DNA of 64,000 nt from Siderastrea radians (lineage: Eukaryota > Cnidaria > Anthozoa > Scleractinia > Rhizangiidae), in NCBI GenBank assembly GCA_964017195.1, contig OZ024889.1:62817858-62881857 (forward strand), read 5' to 3'. Both the position numbers and the translations under genes were made by a program. Position 1 is the stretch's first letter; the number at the start of each line of letters is the position of its first letter. The notes under the pieces are model-generated. The model saw only the letters and a program-made list of their open reading frames with translations. It had not been told where the DNA came from and did not search any database. Positions 1-10,837 of this stretch are shown piece by piece.

Positions 1-1363
1 GGTTGATAAAAGCTAAAGAAACGAGTGAGAGATAATACATCTCACTTTAGACTTTTCAAGATCCTCGTTCGGTCTCTCCACCAGCTCCTCAGAGACCCAT
101 GCCGTTTCGCTTGTGTAAGCACACTTTTAGTTGCCACAAAATCCGAATAACAAGACATAATTTCGGTTTAATACTAGACTGTGAAATATCCATCGCGTAG
201 TTAAGAGTACTTTTTTTACTAAAAGAAAGCTTAATAGTAAAACAGTACTGATTTTGTAGTACACATGTACTAAAAAGACGAAAAGCTTTCAGGGGTTCCA
301 ATCCGTTTCATTATGCTCTGAATGAATGAAAACAACGACGCCTGTTTCGTGGAAGTGGTTAAATTTAGTACATACGCAATTTAATTTTCAAGCTTTCGGA
401 GAAGCCAAACCGTTGTTTTGTTTCGGAATAGCAGATGACTTATTTATCAGCGCATGACTACTTTTGCAACGGTATTTTTCCTTTTTTCTTAATAGAACTG
501 TCGAACACACCCAGTTACTGAACATGCAGCAATTCGAATGTTGTTTCCTCGAAATACTTCAGGTCGAATTTGCAAAGAAAACAAGGAGTCAGAATCAATG
601 AAAGAAATATACGGTACATTATTTCTGCGAGAAGAGCCGAGATATACTGCCCTACGATGAAGTGCTTGGAATAATTTTTATCACGGTGCATATGCGGCTC
701 GGAGGGATTGGTGGGAGGGTTTAGCTAGCAGTATTTAAGTTTTTAGTTCCCTTTAGAAGTCAATATCAGTTATCACAGAGAAAAAGGAAAAATATAGTAG
801 ACCCTTTTTAATCTTACTTAGGGGTTCTCTCCCTCTCTTATAGGCGGATAATATCGTATACTAGGTCTGCAAACAATTTTCTTTAATTTGTTGTTTTTCA
901 GCGGTTCCGTTGTCATGCGCAGCTGAGGTGAGGAACATTTTCCCTGCCGCCTTTGCATTGGTGGAAACGGTGACTGATCCAGGATTCTCTCTGATAACAG
1001 CTTCATACACTAGGACTGAACAAGGCGATATTTGAAACTTGGCAGAGATCGCTCGGCTTGAACACAGAAGTCATTGACTAAACCTGATGTACTGATGCAC
1101 TGAAGCAATCTAAGTAGACATGAGAGTTAAATCTAATACAATAAAAGCTAAAGTAAAACTGACTGCGAAACTATTGTAATCATTTAAATGCGTAAATTGA
1201 AGTATTGATACTCTCAGTTTGTATTTTTTTAAATTGAAACGCTCGTTAACCAATAAAATTGCTTTTCAGTGTCATGATTTGTATTGGTTTATATACGCTT
1301 GTACTACAGTGGCGTCTAGTGGCTTTCACTTTACTGAACTGTTTTGTAGAATATTTAACAATT
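1..1363. other. Intergenic, no gene recognised
   Basis: AT-rich sequence with only short, low-complexity reading frames. I see no protein family, RNA gene or clear repeat. Confidence 0.5.
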
Positions 1364-2299
1364 ATGCATCAGTCAATTCCAGCTGCGCCCATGCCCCCCC
1401 CGGGCTAACCCCCGGGAATTAGCATTTTTTTTCTCTTGGATGGCAAATTCCCCGGGGGTGGGGACACTAAAGCTACCAAATGCCCCGCGGTGGGGACGAA
1501 GAAAGAGGGCAAATGCCCCGCCCCCGGGATCGTACGTCCCCAATCAACACTGCAGCGGTTTTCATTCATTCCACAATAATGCCACTTTCAGCATTAAGTG
1601 TGTGATTTTTTGTTTCTGTGGGCCTGCCTCTCCGTCTTCTATTGTTTGTAACGGCACTATCCGATGTTAATAAACTTAATAACGCCAAACATAGTATTTT
1701 AATACTTCACAGACAACACTACATGATAGTTGACTGTTACTTAAATGTTTGAAAACAGTTTGCTAGTAAACAAAAATCTTGACATTATAAAAGTCATCTG
1801 TTGTGAATAATATGCGAAAGTATAAAACGTCGATCCCTATACACGTTTTTAGAATTTAATAATCTATCATTATAGTTTAAGAGTCATCGCGACTAAATTT
1901 TATTTAAATCCTTGAACAAAGAAGCATGCATACGTCGATTCACGTTGATCGTTCCCAATCTCGCTAGATATATATATAATGATAGCTTAAGTTGTGTCTT
2001 GATAACCAATGAAGAAATGCATAAAATCGAGAAAACCTCCACTAGTTTGTCCAGTCCATGACGGTCGATCCAATCTGCGACGAATTGCTGGTCCTTTGCG
2101 ATAAAATCCTCCATGTCTGGATTTCGAGTCGGAAATCACGAGTGTGTAAAACCCCGGGGGTAGCCCCCGGGTAGGCAAATGCCCGACCCCCGGGCCGTGC
2201 CAAATTTGCTAATGCCCAACCCCCGGAAATGACAGGGTGCGCAAATGCCCCGCAGTTGCCCGGGGGGGGATGGGCGCAGCTGGAATTGACTGATGCATT
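1364..2299. repeat. GC-rich inverted repeat pair
   Basis: A 165 bp block at 1364-1530 recurs inverted at 2151-2299. Both begin, on opposite strands, with ATGCATCAGTCAATTCCAGC and continue into runs of GCCCCCGGG and GCAAATGCCCCG. The 620 bp between them is AT-rich with no recognised gene. The pair may be the ends of one element or two insertions of the same repeat. The arms are strikingly GC-rich against their surroundings. Confidence 0.6.
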
Positions 2300-2400
2300 A
2301 TCCTGCGAAATCGCGCGGAATATCACCTGATACTTAGCCGACGAGGCCGTAGGCCGAGTTGGCTAAATCAGGGGATATTCCGCAAGATTGAGCAGGATAA
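2298..2400. repeat. Imperfect hairpin, MITE-like
   Basis: TATCCTGCG at 2298 is mirrored by a diverged GAGCAGGATA ending at 2400. Inside, GCGGAATATC, CCTGAT and TTAGCC on the left pair with GGCTAA, ATCAGG and GATATTCCGC on the right around a short loop. It abuts the right arm of the GC-rich repeat. Confidence 0.55.
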
Positions 2401-2942
2401 TTGTTTTATTATTCAACAAATTCTCATCGACTACCATTTTCAGAACGAGAAAAACTATGGTTCTATGATGAAAACGCTAAAAGCTAGCAACACGTAATGA
2501 AAATCAAACAGAACTTCAAGAAATCGAAGTTTACTACCGTTCACTTAAAAAGACTTATTTACAAACTCATGTCTGGAAATGACAAGACAAAGTAAAAAAA
2601 TATATTGCTACCTTACCGAGAATAAGTGTTCTTCCTGTGAATTAAAATCTTTTCAACTTTACTACTTTCCGTGAGCAAGTCTGCTGCTTCGTTCGCAATA
2701 GCATTTTCTTGGTTGAGTTCTCACTATGAAAATTCCAAGTCAACCTCTGGATATCTTTGTGAGCTGAAGCAAATACTTGTTGACTTCTTGAGAGCATTTA
2801 ATCGTGGAAAGTTTCTTCCAGGGAGTTAAAATTTGCGGAGAACACTGCTAAAACTGCCTGGCTTTTCAAAATGGCCGCGAAACAAACAATGAAAGAAAAT
2901 CTGCAGTGCACTTCCACATATGGTCATTTACGTATATCGCAG

Positions 2943-2972
2943 GATATCTGTCATGTACGCATGACAGATATT
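2943..2972. repeat. 30 bp near-perfect palindrome
   Basis: GATATCTGTCATG and CATGACAGATATT face each other with almost no spacer. No gene context explains it. Confidence 0.6.
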
Positions 2973-3777
2973 GAGGGCTTCCTTACCATATATGGGCATA
3001 GTGACAATTTGTTGAATAATAATATGAAAATATTTGTTTTTCATAGAACAGCACTTGGAAAACCACGATCATTTTACACGCAGTCTAAAAACTGACTTCC
3101 GAATTTGTTATTTAGAGAACTGAAACGAGTTTGCAAATAATAGCTTAAAAGAATGATGATCTGAAGGTGTGATAATGTGAATTATTTTAAGAGAACACTC
3201 TCTTTAGTTCTTTCCACACAAAATGGGTGAAAGCTTTACCTGACTACAAAAAAAAAAAATAAATAAATAAATAAAAAACCAGACAAACAAATACAGTGGA
3301 AGTTGTTTCATTTTCAAAATACATGAAGATTGTTTTTCAGGTCATGAATGCCTAAATTTTAATTTAGAATGGTTATGGAAGGGAATTCCCTAATTTCTTA
3401 TAAACGACATAATAAATAATTACAATTACAAGAGCATTGCATTTCTATGCCACATGTAATTTCTGGGAAAGCCAGAAACATCTACCCATGGATATTGAAC
3501 TAGATACCAATTTAGGAATCGTTATATTATCTTTGACATTACCCGTGACAACCACTCAACCCAAGACTGAGAGCTCATTCCTCAGAAAAGACCGATTGCT
3601 TTCAACATCTTAAATTCATAGAGAACGTCGTTTAAAACTGACAATTTGCCCTTTGTATACTTTGTAATGACGCGCACCTGCCTGTCGAGCCCCACACGCA
3701 GGAGGGGTCGGTACCTTTTTGTTGTAAATTAACGTTTGTGTGTTAGTTAACTCATATTTAAGGGAAATTCGTCTGGA

Positions 3778-4005
3778 ATGAAGAAAATTAACAGGAAAGA
3801 GAAGTTGAAAAGTTCACATGAAGAAAACATCAAGTCTGAAAAACGTCAAGCGTCGGGAAAAAACCGGTGTGTGGGGGTCTCGTATGCTAGTAGGAAGAGT
3901 GCATTGAGTTATTCTAAGGATTTTGTCCGGATTGCCCGAAGTGAGAATGATCTTAAAACAATTGAAAGATTGAAATATGCTAAATCAAGAAAGCTGGGCT
4001 TTTAG
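3778..4005 (+). CDS. Small basic ORF, unrecognised (75 codons)
   Basis: An ATG-to-TAG frame of 75 codons, very rich in Lys, Arg and Ser, 330 bp upstream of the FAD oxidoreductase start and on the same strand. I recognise no family, signal peptide or membrane segment. It could be a small gene, a transposon relic, or chance in a lysine-rich AT context. No splice sites link it to the neighbouring gene. Confidence 0.2.
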   Translation: MKKINRKEKLKSSHEENIKSEKRQASGKNRCVGVSYASRKSALSYSKDFVRIARSENDLKTIERLKYAKSRKLGF

Positions 4006-4332
4006 TATCCAGTTGTCCCCAGCACAGGATTCAGCGTTTGAGGCCAAAGTGATCAAAAATAACGTCGCAGTCCGAGAAATGAACACGACTTAAAATTTGC
4101 TTAAATCTTTTAAACTAGCTAGCGTTTATTGATTTCATAAAGTGTCCTTGATGTGACAAGGTAGAGTGTGGTTATGGTTACGCTTGGGCTGATCAGATTC
4201 ATTACGTTTGGAAATGTTCATTCTAAATGCAAAATTCCATAACGTTGAAGTTTCTGTAACATGCTATTATGTCTATTATCATTTTAAAAGAGGCTTTGCC
4301 TCTTGTTTTGCAGAGTAGTTACTTGATAAAAC

Positions 4333-4585
4333 ATGAGCGAGACCAAAGAAAACACGGATCATATCATCGAATCCTTGTGCAAAGAATCTCCAAATCTGTT
4401 AGTTGCTGTGGACGGACAAGAAGAGTACGAAAAATCCATGAAAAGGTTGTTCAATGGAAGTCACTCCAAGAAACCTAGAGCTTTCGTCACGCCCAAGACA
4501 ACGGACGAAGTATGTCACGTGCTCCAATATGCCTCAACCAATCATCTTCAAGTATCAGTGCTTGGTGGAGGACATGATCCTAAAG
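4333..4585 (+). CDS. FAD oxidoreductase exon 1
   Basis: Codes for residues 1-84 plus one base, up to the His81 flavin-attachment segment. The donor is AAAG|GTATG. Confidence 0.88.
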
Positions 4586-7500
4586 GTATGTTGTCAGGGT
4601 ATATTGTCCTATATTCGCAAAGTAACAGTATTGTTCCTCTAACAGTTTTTCGGTAAAATTAGAATCACACATTGCCCGAACAAGGCTTAATTGGTATCAA
4701 GTCTAGATTTAACAACTTCAGTAAAATAGTGCAAAGTGTGAAAACATGTTTTCAAGGTGTATCACAAGGTAATTATAGACAGTTTTCGCTGAAATCAGTC
4801 CTTGACCTTCGCATAATTAATGCATGACTAACTAAATCACAGGTGCTTGTATATGATCATCCGGTTTTTCTCTTACACAGTATGAATAACCAACTGATAC
4901 TCTTTGTTTTCCTCACATAACGTCGAGTTACTTTTGAGGTTATTATTTCGGGAAATCGTTACTCTCAAGGAGTCGCTTCTTTTGGAATTTGCTAACAAAG
5001 TAAAATTTTATCCTACTTTAGGAGGGTGTCTACTTTCGAAATTTGACGAAACTTTCTATTTAATTTGGCATTCGGCGCATCATACAATCACTCTTGAACA
5101 CAAATGATTTGGGAAATGATATATGTCATTAGCATTCACGTTATTTTCAGTCGTGTTTTCCTTTTCTCGTCTCCAGGGCAGCCTGTCCCTTTTAGGCCGG
5201 CGGGGCCAGAGTAGGAGGAGCAATGGCCAGTTCCCTCCTCTGTAACAAGCGTGCAGGAAATCATGGTAGTTGTATGCAACATGAGAAGTCCAGATAAGTT
5301 TGCACTTGCATCTTATACAAAAGGTTGTTTTTCGTACCAAATAGTTTGGTTTTTCTTCGTATTCTCACCTAAAAAACTTAATTTGAAGAACAGAAAATAG
5401 CCTGATATATGTTATTTTACATACAACTCCCATGATTCCTTGCACGCGAGTTACATAGAGGGAAATGGGTATGGGAGAGACTGCCTAGGCTCCAGACAAC
5501 AGAAAACTGACCGAGATATAACATCTAATTTGCAGGGCTAGCTATCATTCGTGATGGACTCGCCCTTGACATGTCGGCAATGAAAGGCATTAACGTCGAC
5601 CTTGAAACAGCGACAGCCTGGCTCGAGGCAGGCGTGACCGTCAAGCAGCTTGATGACGTCACATGCCCTCTTGGCCTGGCCGCAGTGAATGGTTCCTGTG
5701 CAGATGTGGGTGTAATAGGACTCGCGCTAGGCGGGGGGTTCGGGTTTCTAAGTAGGACACAGGGGCTAGCAGGGGACAATTGTCTTCAAATGGAGGTAGT
5801 CACAGCCACTGGTCAGCGGATTGTGGCATCTGCGCAAGAGCACGAGGAGCTTTTCTGGGCATTGAGAGGAGCTGGGCAGGTGGGATATGGCGTGGTTACA
5901 AAAGCACAGGTCAAATTACACAAGTTACAAGAGAAATATGTGGGAGGTAAGAGGCCTGACATAGGAGCTAAACCTGTTATTGATGGCTTTGAAGCTTTTA
6001 AAACAACGGGGGTGATGGTGACTTTCCAGGTCTAGTCTAATAGGGAACTTCAGATTTGAGTACGAGTACAAGTTTTCAATTCCAGTTTGCAGGTTTTAGA
6101 TTATCACGTCACATACCAATCACATTCCTGAAGCTTCCTTCTTTACTAGAAAACAACACGAAGGAGTGAGGGCCCTGGAAACGTCACTGTTTGAAATTGA
6201 AAATTCATATTAGGACTGTTTAGGTGACAGTGACTGACGTTTCGACAACCTGAGAGGAAGAGATCATCAGAGTCAAGTGAATTGACTCTGACTTGATTTA
6301 AAAACTTTTTAACAACTGATTTCATGTGGCTCGTTCATCATATGAAATTGCATTTGACAACTTCTCGTTTGTGGTATAGAATCAAATTACGTGAGCAAGT
6401 TTTTGACCAAACAACTGGGAAATATCCATGATATTGTCGCTTTAAGCCCTATTCAGTGCATCGTGGCTCCAAACTTTAAACTTGCAGTCTCCAAGTTCGT
6501 GACGTTTGTTAACTGATTTGTTGTGTTGTTCTTCAACAGGTCGCTTTTACTACATTCCGATGAGCGCAAAAAAGCTTGGAGAACTCTTGCACGTTATAAA
6601 CGAGTTCTGTAGAGAAGCGGAAGATGAAATAACATTCAACATTTACCTCATTACACAAATTCCTGGGGTTGCAGTGGACTACTTCTACGACGGCCCTCCG
6701 GGTGAAGCCGAGGGAAAACTTCTTCCGTTCCTCCGTAGCATAACGGAGACGTTTGGTCCTCCTGGGGAGAATTCTTCCGCTCTTGACGGTCCATGGGAAG
6801 AACAGTTAACCACTTACCTGGAATATCAGCAAAGATTTGGGGCAGAACCTGAGAAAACCCACAAGATGTGGAAATCTGCTTTGCTCGGGGAACTGACTCC
6901 AGAGGTAAACTGAAACTTATCTTCTGGATTTGTCACTCAACAACGGACCTTTTCACTTTAACCGAAAGTTGACTTCCACTCAGGTGTTCAAAAGTCGGTA
7001 TCAAAAACAGTTGACGATAGCAGGGTATCGCACTATCGGATGGTACTTTGTACAGGCTCAAATAGGCTACTCAAATTCCCGATGTTCCTTAGTATTCACC
7101 TCCAAGCAAAACATTGAATGGCTTCGTGCGCTCACCTCGCGTAAGCTTTTGCTTACGTAAGAAAATCAGATAAAAGCTACTTGGGGCTGGCTATTCATTT
7201 GCGTGTTAAACACCTAACTGAAAAAAACGTCCGGTAGAAAGCAGAAATCATGAACGATACGACCCAGTGGTTTTCTGGGAAACGGGAAAAGGTCCTTCTA
7301 TTCTCAGACACCTAGCTATTGTAATGCCACAGGATACCTAAATATACTTCAAAATCTTTCCAGTAGTAAAATATCTTGAATATCATTAAATGGGTACTAT
7401 CTTTCCAGAATTTCATTGTGTCGCATCCTTCATGGTTTATACAATGTTTTTTCAATCAGGTGTATACTAAAACAAGTATAATTCCCCTCAGTGTTGGCGA

Positions 7501-8126
7501 ATAATTGTTAAATACATGCAGGCGTATTTTGGATAAATAAGCGGTGAATGTTCTTTCGAGCATATTATAAGCAGCCACCTTAGATTAGGATTAGAGAGTG
7601 CTATACCGGGATTCCCCCCCCCCCCCCCCAGGGAAAAGGAGAGGTTCTCTAATTTAGAAAGTCTTAACTTGAAGTAACCTTTTCATGAATGTTAGAAACT
7701 CTTAGTTTATTTCTATCGCAGGTCATTCAGATCATCATTGACCAGCTAGAGTCAGCCCCAGTCTCTTCAAATCCTCACACTATCGGCCTCGAGCTTCTGG
7801 GAGGGGAAATCAACCGGAAGTCACGTGATTCGTGTGCCTACGTCCACAGAGATGTTCTTTACCTGTTCAGTGTGCAAGCCATGTGGAAAGCTGAAGAGCA
7901 GGCTAACGGTGACGCGCATGCTTGCAGGCAGTGGGCAGAGTCAACGGGTCAGGCACTGCTGGCTCACTCGCTTGGTTGTTATCAGAATTACGCCGATTGC
8001 GGAGAAAAGGACAAGCGGCAGCGCTTGGAAAATTACTTCGGCAAGGACAACGTCCAGAGGCTTAAAAAGTTGAAAGAGAAATATGATCCACTCGGGGTGT
8101 TCACGAGAGAACATTTTAGTTTTTGA
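4333..8126 (+). CDS. FAD-linked oxidoreductase, berberine-bridge-enzyme type
   Basis: Four exons (4333-4585, 5536-5946, 6540-6904, 7722-8126) join in phase to 477 aa, a usual length for BBE-like enzymes. The N-terminal half is the FAD_binding_4 fold. LGGGHD places His81 at the 8-alpha-histidyl FAD site, and NGSCADVG places Cys139 at the second (6-S-cysteinyl) site, so flavin is probably held by two covalent bonds. LALGGGFGFLSR and ELFWALRGAGQVGYGVVT are family hallmarks. The C-terminus has the BBE motif ending YDPLGVF near residue 470. Such enzymes oxidise alcohols, sugars or alkaloid-like substrates with O2; the substrate here is unknown. An in-frame TAA lies two codons before the ATG. A polypyrimidine tract and CAG at 4311-4313 suggest a 5' UTR intron. 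I see no signal peptide. Confidence 0.9.
5536..5946 (+). CDS. FAD oxidoreductase exon 2
   Basis: Acceptor TTTGCAG|GG and donor GGGAG|GTAAGAG. It carries most of the FAD-binding fold, including Cys139 and the GGGFG loop. The frame stays open another 29 codons past this donor, but only the GTAAG donor gives the right phase into exon 3. Confidence 0.88.
6540..6904 (+). CDS. FAD oxidoreductase exon 3
   Basis: Acceptor TTCAACAG|GT and donor CCAGAG|GTAAAC. It codes for the substrate-side domain between the FAD fold and the C-terminal BBE motif. Confidence 0.88.
7722..8126 (+). CDS. FAD oxidoreductase exon 4 with stop
   Basis: Acceptor TTCTATCGCAG|GT. It codes for the last 134 residues, including the BBE C-terminal motif (NYFGKDNVQRL, YDPLGVF), and ends in TGA. 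The preceding intron contains a poly-C run near 7615-7629. Confidence 0.88.
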   Translation, partial: VIQIIIDQLESAPVSSNPHTIGLELLGGEINRKSRDSCAYVHRDVLYLFSVQAMWKAEEQANGDAHACRQWAESTGQALLAHSLGCYQNYADCGEKDKRQRLENYFGKDNVQRLKKLKEKYDPLGVFTREHFSF

Positions 8127-9769
8127 AAAGAAACTAGAGGGCTGTCCATATCACAAAACTACTTATAATGAAACGATTAAAGGATACTAGATAATTCAAA
8201 CCCATGTCGCTGATTTAATTTTGCGTTAGTGACCAGTGACGCAACAATACACAACGGAACATTTTTTTAAAATTTAATGATCTCCTCGAGGTTTCATGCA
8301 ATCCAAAATTCCATCATTGAATAGAATTCTAGATCCCACAGTTCTGAGAGAGCTTCTTGATTCATTGTTTTTACTTTTTTATATGAAGAGGAAAAGGGGG
8401 GACGCAGGGAGGGGGACTGGGGGCATTGACGTCGTCTGGCAGAATGATCAGTGACTTACAACTAATAATAAGCCACAACGACTGACCATTCAGGCGCGAA
8501 AGTTCAACTTTCATGATTGAAGTGGCGCAGTCATAAAAAGGGAAAAGAGATGACTTTGGTGAAGTAGACTTACTAAAATCGCCATTTCGCTGTAATAAGA
8601 CACGCTTTTCTTTAGATGATAGGGCGGTTTTTTGTAGTTGAAGGGTTATTCCACGATGTTAGCAAAATACTAAGTGAAACGAACGAGAATAAGTCAAGTT
8701 TTTCACTTAAAAAATTGTTCTTATTAAGTACTCTCGAGTGTGGGAATTCGAACGTTGTTTTTCTCCCAAAATAAGTAAGAATCTTTAGCGGATTATTAAG
8801 ACATGTCTTACCTATACAAGGGTCGTTTTTTTTTTTCACCGAATTTTGAGCGGACAAAATGTATACTTTTAAGATTGAACATTCGAGGTTCAAAATTCGT
8901 GCGCACTGTTAACAACCCAAAGTGCTTTGCGTGGTTAGGAGGGAGGTAAAATTATCTCGCACAATCCATCGTTTCCGAGCGTGCTTTTATTGTATTTCGA
9001 GACAGCAAATTTATTTCAAATCCAGTTGCTTCATTGTACGCTTTGTACTAGACGGGACAAGCTTCGACTGTACTTAATAGAGCGGTGTCCATTTGAAAGA
9101 GAGTTCAGTTACAGTAAAAAAAGCTGAAGATGTCCGGAAGTGCTTACAGATTAACCATTTCTTTGCCAAGATACTCAAGCAAACGCAAGCAGTACCGCGG
9201 GATTTCCACGTTTAACATCGCTAATCACTTACTGGTATAACATCTAAGACGTGGGTTCCACTGGCTATCCTGCATAAAGAAGTACAAACACCTTGGCCCG
9301 GGGCCCCTTAACTGAAAAACCGCCCCCATAAGATTTCAGAAGAGGGCCACTGGGACGTACCAAGCCAATTTCTAGAATAAACCCTGTATGTCGATATTCG
9401 CGTGAGATACACCGAACTTTAGGTTAACAAAGACACTGACGGCAAGATTAAACTTGAACCATAGCAACAAAAGATCGAAATATGCAAAGCTAAGAAGTTC
9501 GTTTTTTTTTTTAAAGTGTCAGTTTGCTTGTACCGAAAGACAGACTATTCAGAATTTAAAACAATATGACAGAAATCAACCTCGCAGAAATTAACGCTCC
9601 ACTAAACACTAAATTTATACACTGACTTGCGAAATCCGCGTTTATTCGTGGCCGTGGAGCATTAATTTTCCTTACTTTCGTTTTCTTACTGGTTGACCGC
9701 ACACAAGTTAGCAGTGAATGACTGTGCTTTTTGCGTTATAAAGCCGCAGCTAAACGATGCAAAATTGTT
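8127..9769. other. Downstream region, no gene recognised
   Basis: Presumed 3' UTR of the oxidoreductase followed by AT-rich intergenic DNA. ATTAAA near 8175 is a weak poly(A) signal candidate. No other gene or repeat was recognised. Confidence 0.4.
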
Positions 9770-10135
9770 GTACAACATTCGTTGGTTCAACAGTAATAGA
9801 ACGTTCAGCAGCTCACGTTAGATGATGTTTGACCAACATTTTTTGGTGGATAAGTGTTGGAGTAATGCTAGATCTCGTTTAGCCGTGCGTCCAGCAATAT
9901 TGGTCCAACAGTGATAGAACGTTTAGCACCTCATGTTAGATGATGTTTCACCAACATTGAATGAATGAATGAATGACTTTATTAAAGTGTCAGGGTGGGT
10001 ATTTAGCTTGTGACAGCTAATTGGAATGATGTTAGATGAAGTTTAGCCACGTGTCCAGCATTATCATAAACAAATGTTGTACAACAATGCAGGACGTTTA
10101 GCCGCGGCTTAACGACATTAGATGTCATGCCAAGT
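9770..10135. repeat. Degenerate repeat with an embedded LINE-like tail
   Basis: Diverged copies of a unit containing TTAGATGATGTTTGACCAAC, AACGTTTAGC and CCAACATT recur at about 120 bp intervals. At 9957-10024 the array is broken by four TGAA units followed by CTTTATTAAAG. That looks like the 3' terminal microsatellite of a CR1/L2-type retroposon lying on the minus strand. Confidence 0.45.
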
Positions 10136-10270
10136 GCAAAGGCGTCCAAACGTTTTCTCTGTAAAGCAAAAGTTTTGTCCAAATTTAAGTATGGCCAAAA
10201 TTTCAGCAACGATTCCCAGTGGTGAGAATTCAATAAAACTATTACTCCAATCCCACTTGTTAGTCATCAG

Positions 10271-10512
10271 CGCCCGGTTGTTCAAACCAGGTTTAAGCTA
10301 ACCCAGGATTAATGTCAAGTTTCTAATTCACTTTTAATCCATAACGACGTGGATTCCAGCAAACTATTAATTCACTTCACAATTTGACTTTGGCTGCTTT
10401 CAAATTGTTAAGCTGAATTAGCAGCTTTAACACTTTTAAACACGCGTAACAGAAACCTTTAACTGCATTTAATCCAGGGTTAGTCCTAATCGGCTTGTGA
10501 ACAACCGGGCCC
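10271..10512. mobile_element. MITE, about 240 bp, CCCGGTTGTTCA ends
   Basis: GCCCGGTTGTTCA at the left end is mirrored by TGAACAACCGGGC at the right. Inner matches (AACCCAGGATTAA and TTAATCCAGGGTT) extend the inverted repeat. It has no coding capacity and lies just 3' of ARMC6. Confidence 0.7.
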
Positions 10513-10621
10513 AGGTGATTATGGTGCTAGGTGCTTCGTTGGTAATTTATAAACCAATATCGAATGCACGCGCGTCAAGTTATAAGGCAGTGTGAACGTA
10601 ACCTAAATACTACTTTATAAA

Positions 10622-10837
10622 TCAGTTGTGGACTTTCCCTTGCCCAGTTCCAGTCCAGAGCTCTTGAAGCTCCACAGCACACCCAAGATCACGTAGAGCA
10701 GCTTTGGCTAGGTCTTCACAGTCATTCAACTTGGTATAAGCCCTTCTGATCAAGCTCTCAGCTCCTGCCTCCAGGATAATGTCACAGTGCTCTGGGTTGC
10801 GAGCAACTAGATTGCGGATGACCAAACAGGCTTGTTT
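10622..10837 (-). CDS. ARMC6: ARMC6 exon 4 (stop)
   Basis: Acceptor GTCTCTAG|AAA. 71 codons and TGA, covering the last armadillo helix pair and the ELWTG tail. No canonical AATAAA is seen just downstream on the minus strand. Confidence 0.9.
   Translation of the reverse strand, partial: KQACLVIRNLVARNPEHCDIILEAGAESLIRRAYTKLNDCEDLAKAALRDLGCAVELQELWTGTGQGKVHN

Noticed and set aside
5966..6035. Extension of oxidoreductase exon 2 to the in-frame stop
   Set aside because: The GTAAGAG donor at 5947 gives the correct phase and sequence into exon 3, while reading on adds non-family residues and a stop.
10003..10233. 76-codon minus-strand ORF downstream of ARMC6
   Set aside because: Lies in the degenerate repeat block; no conserved features.
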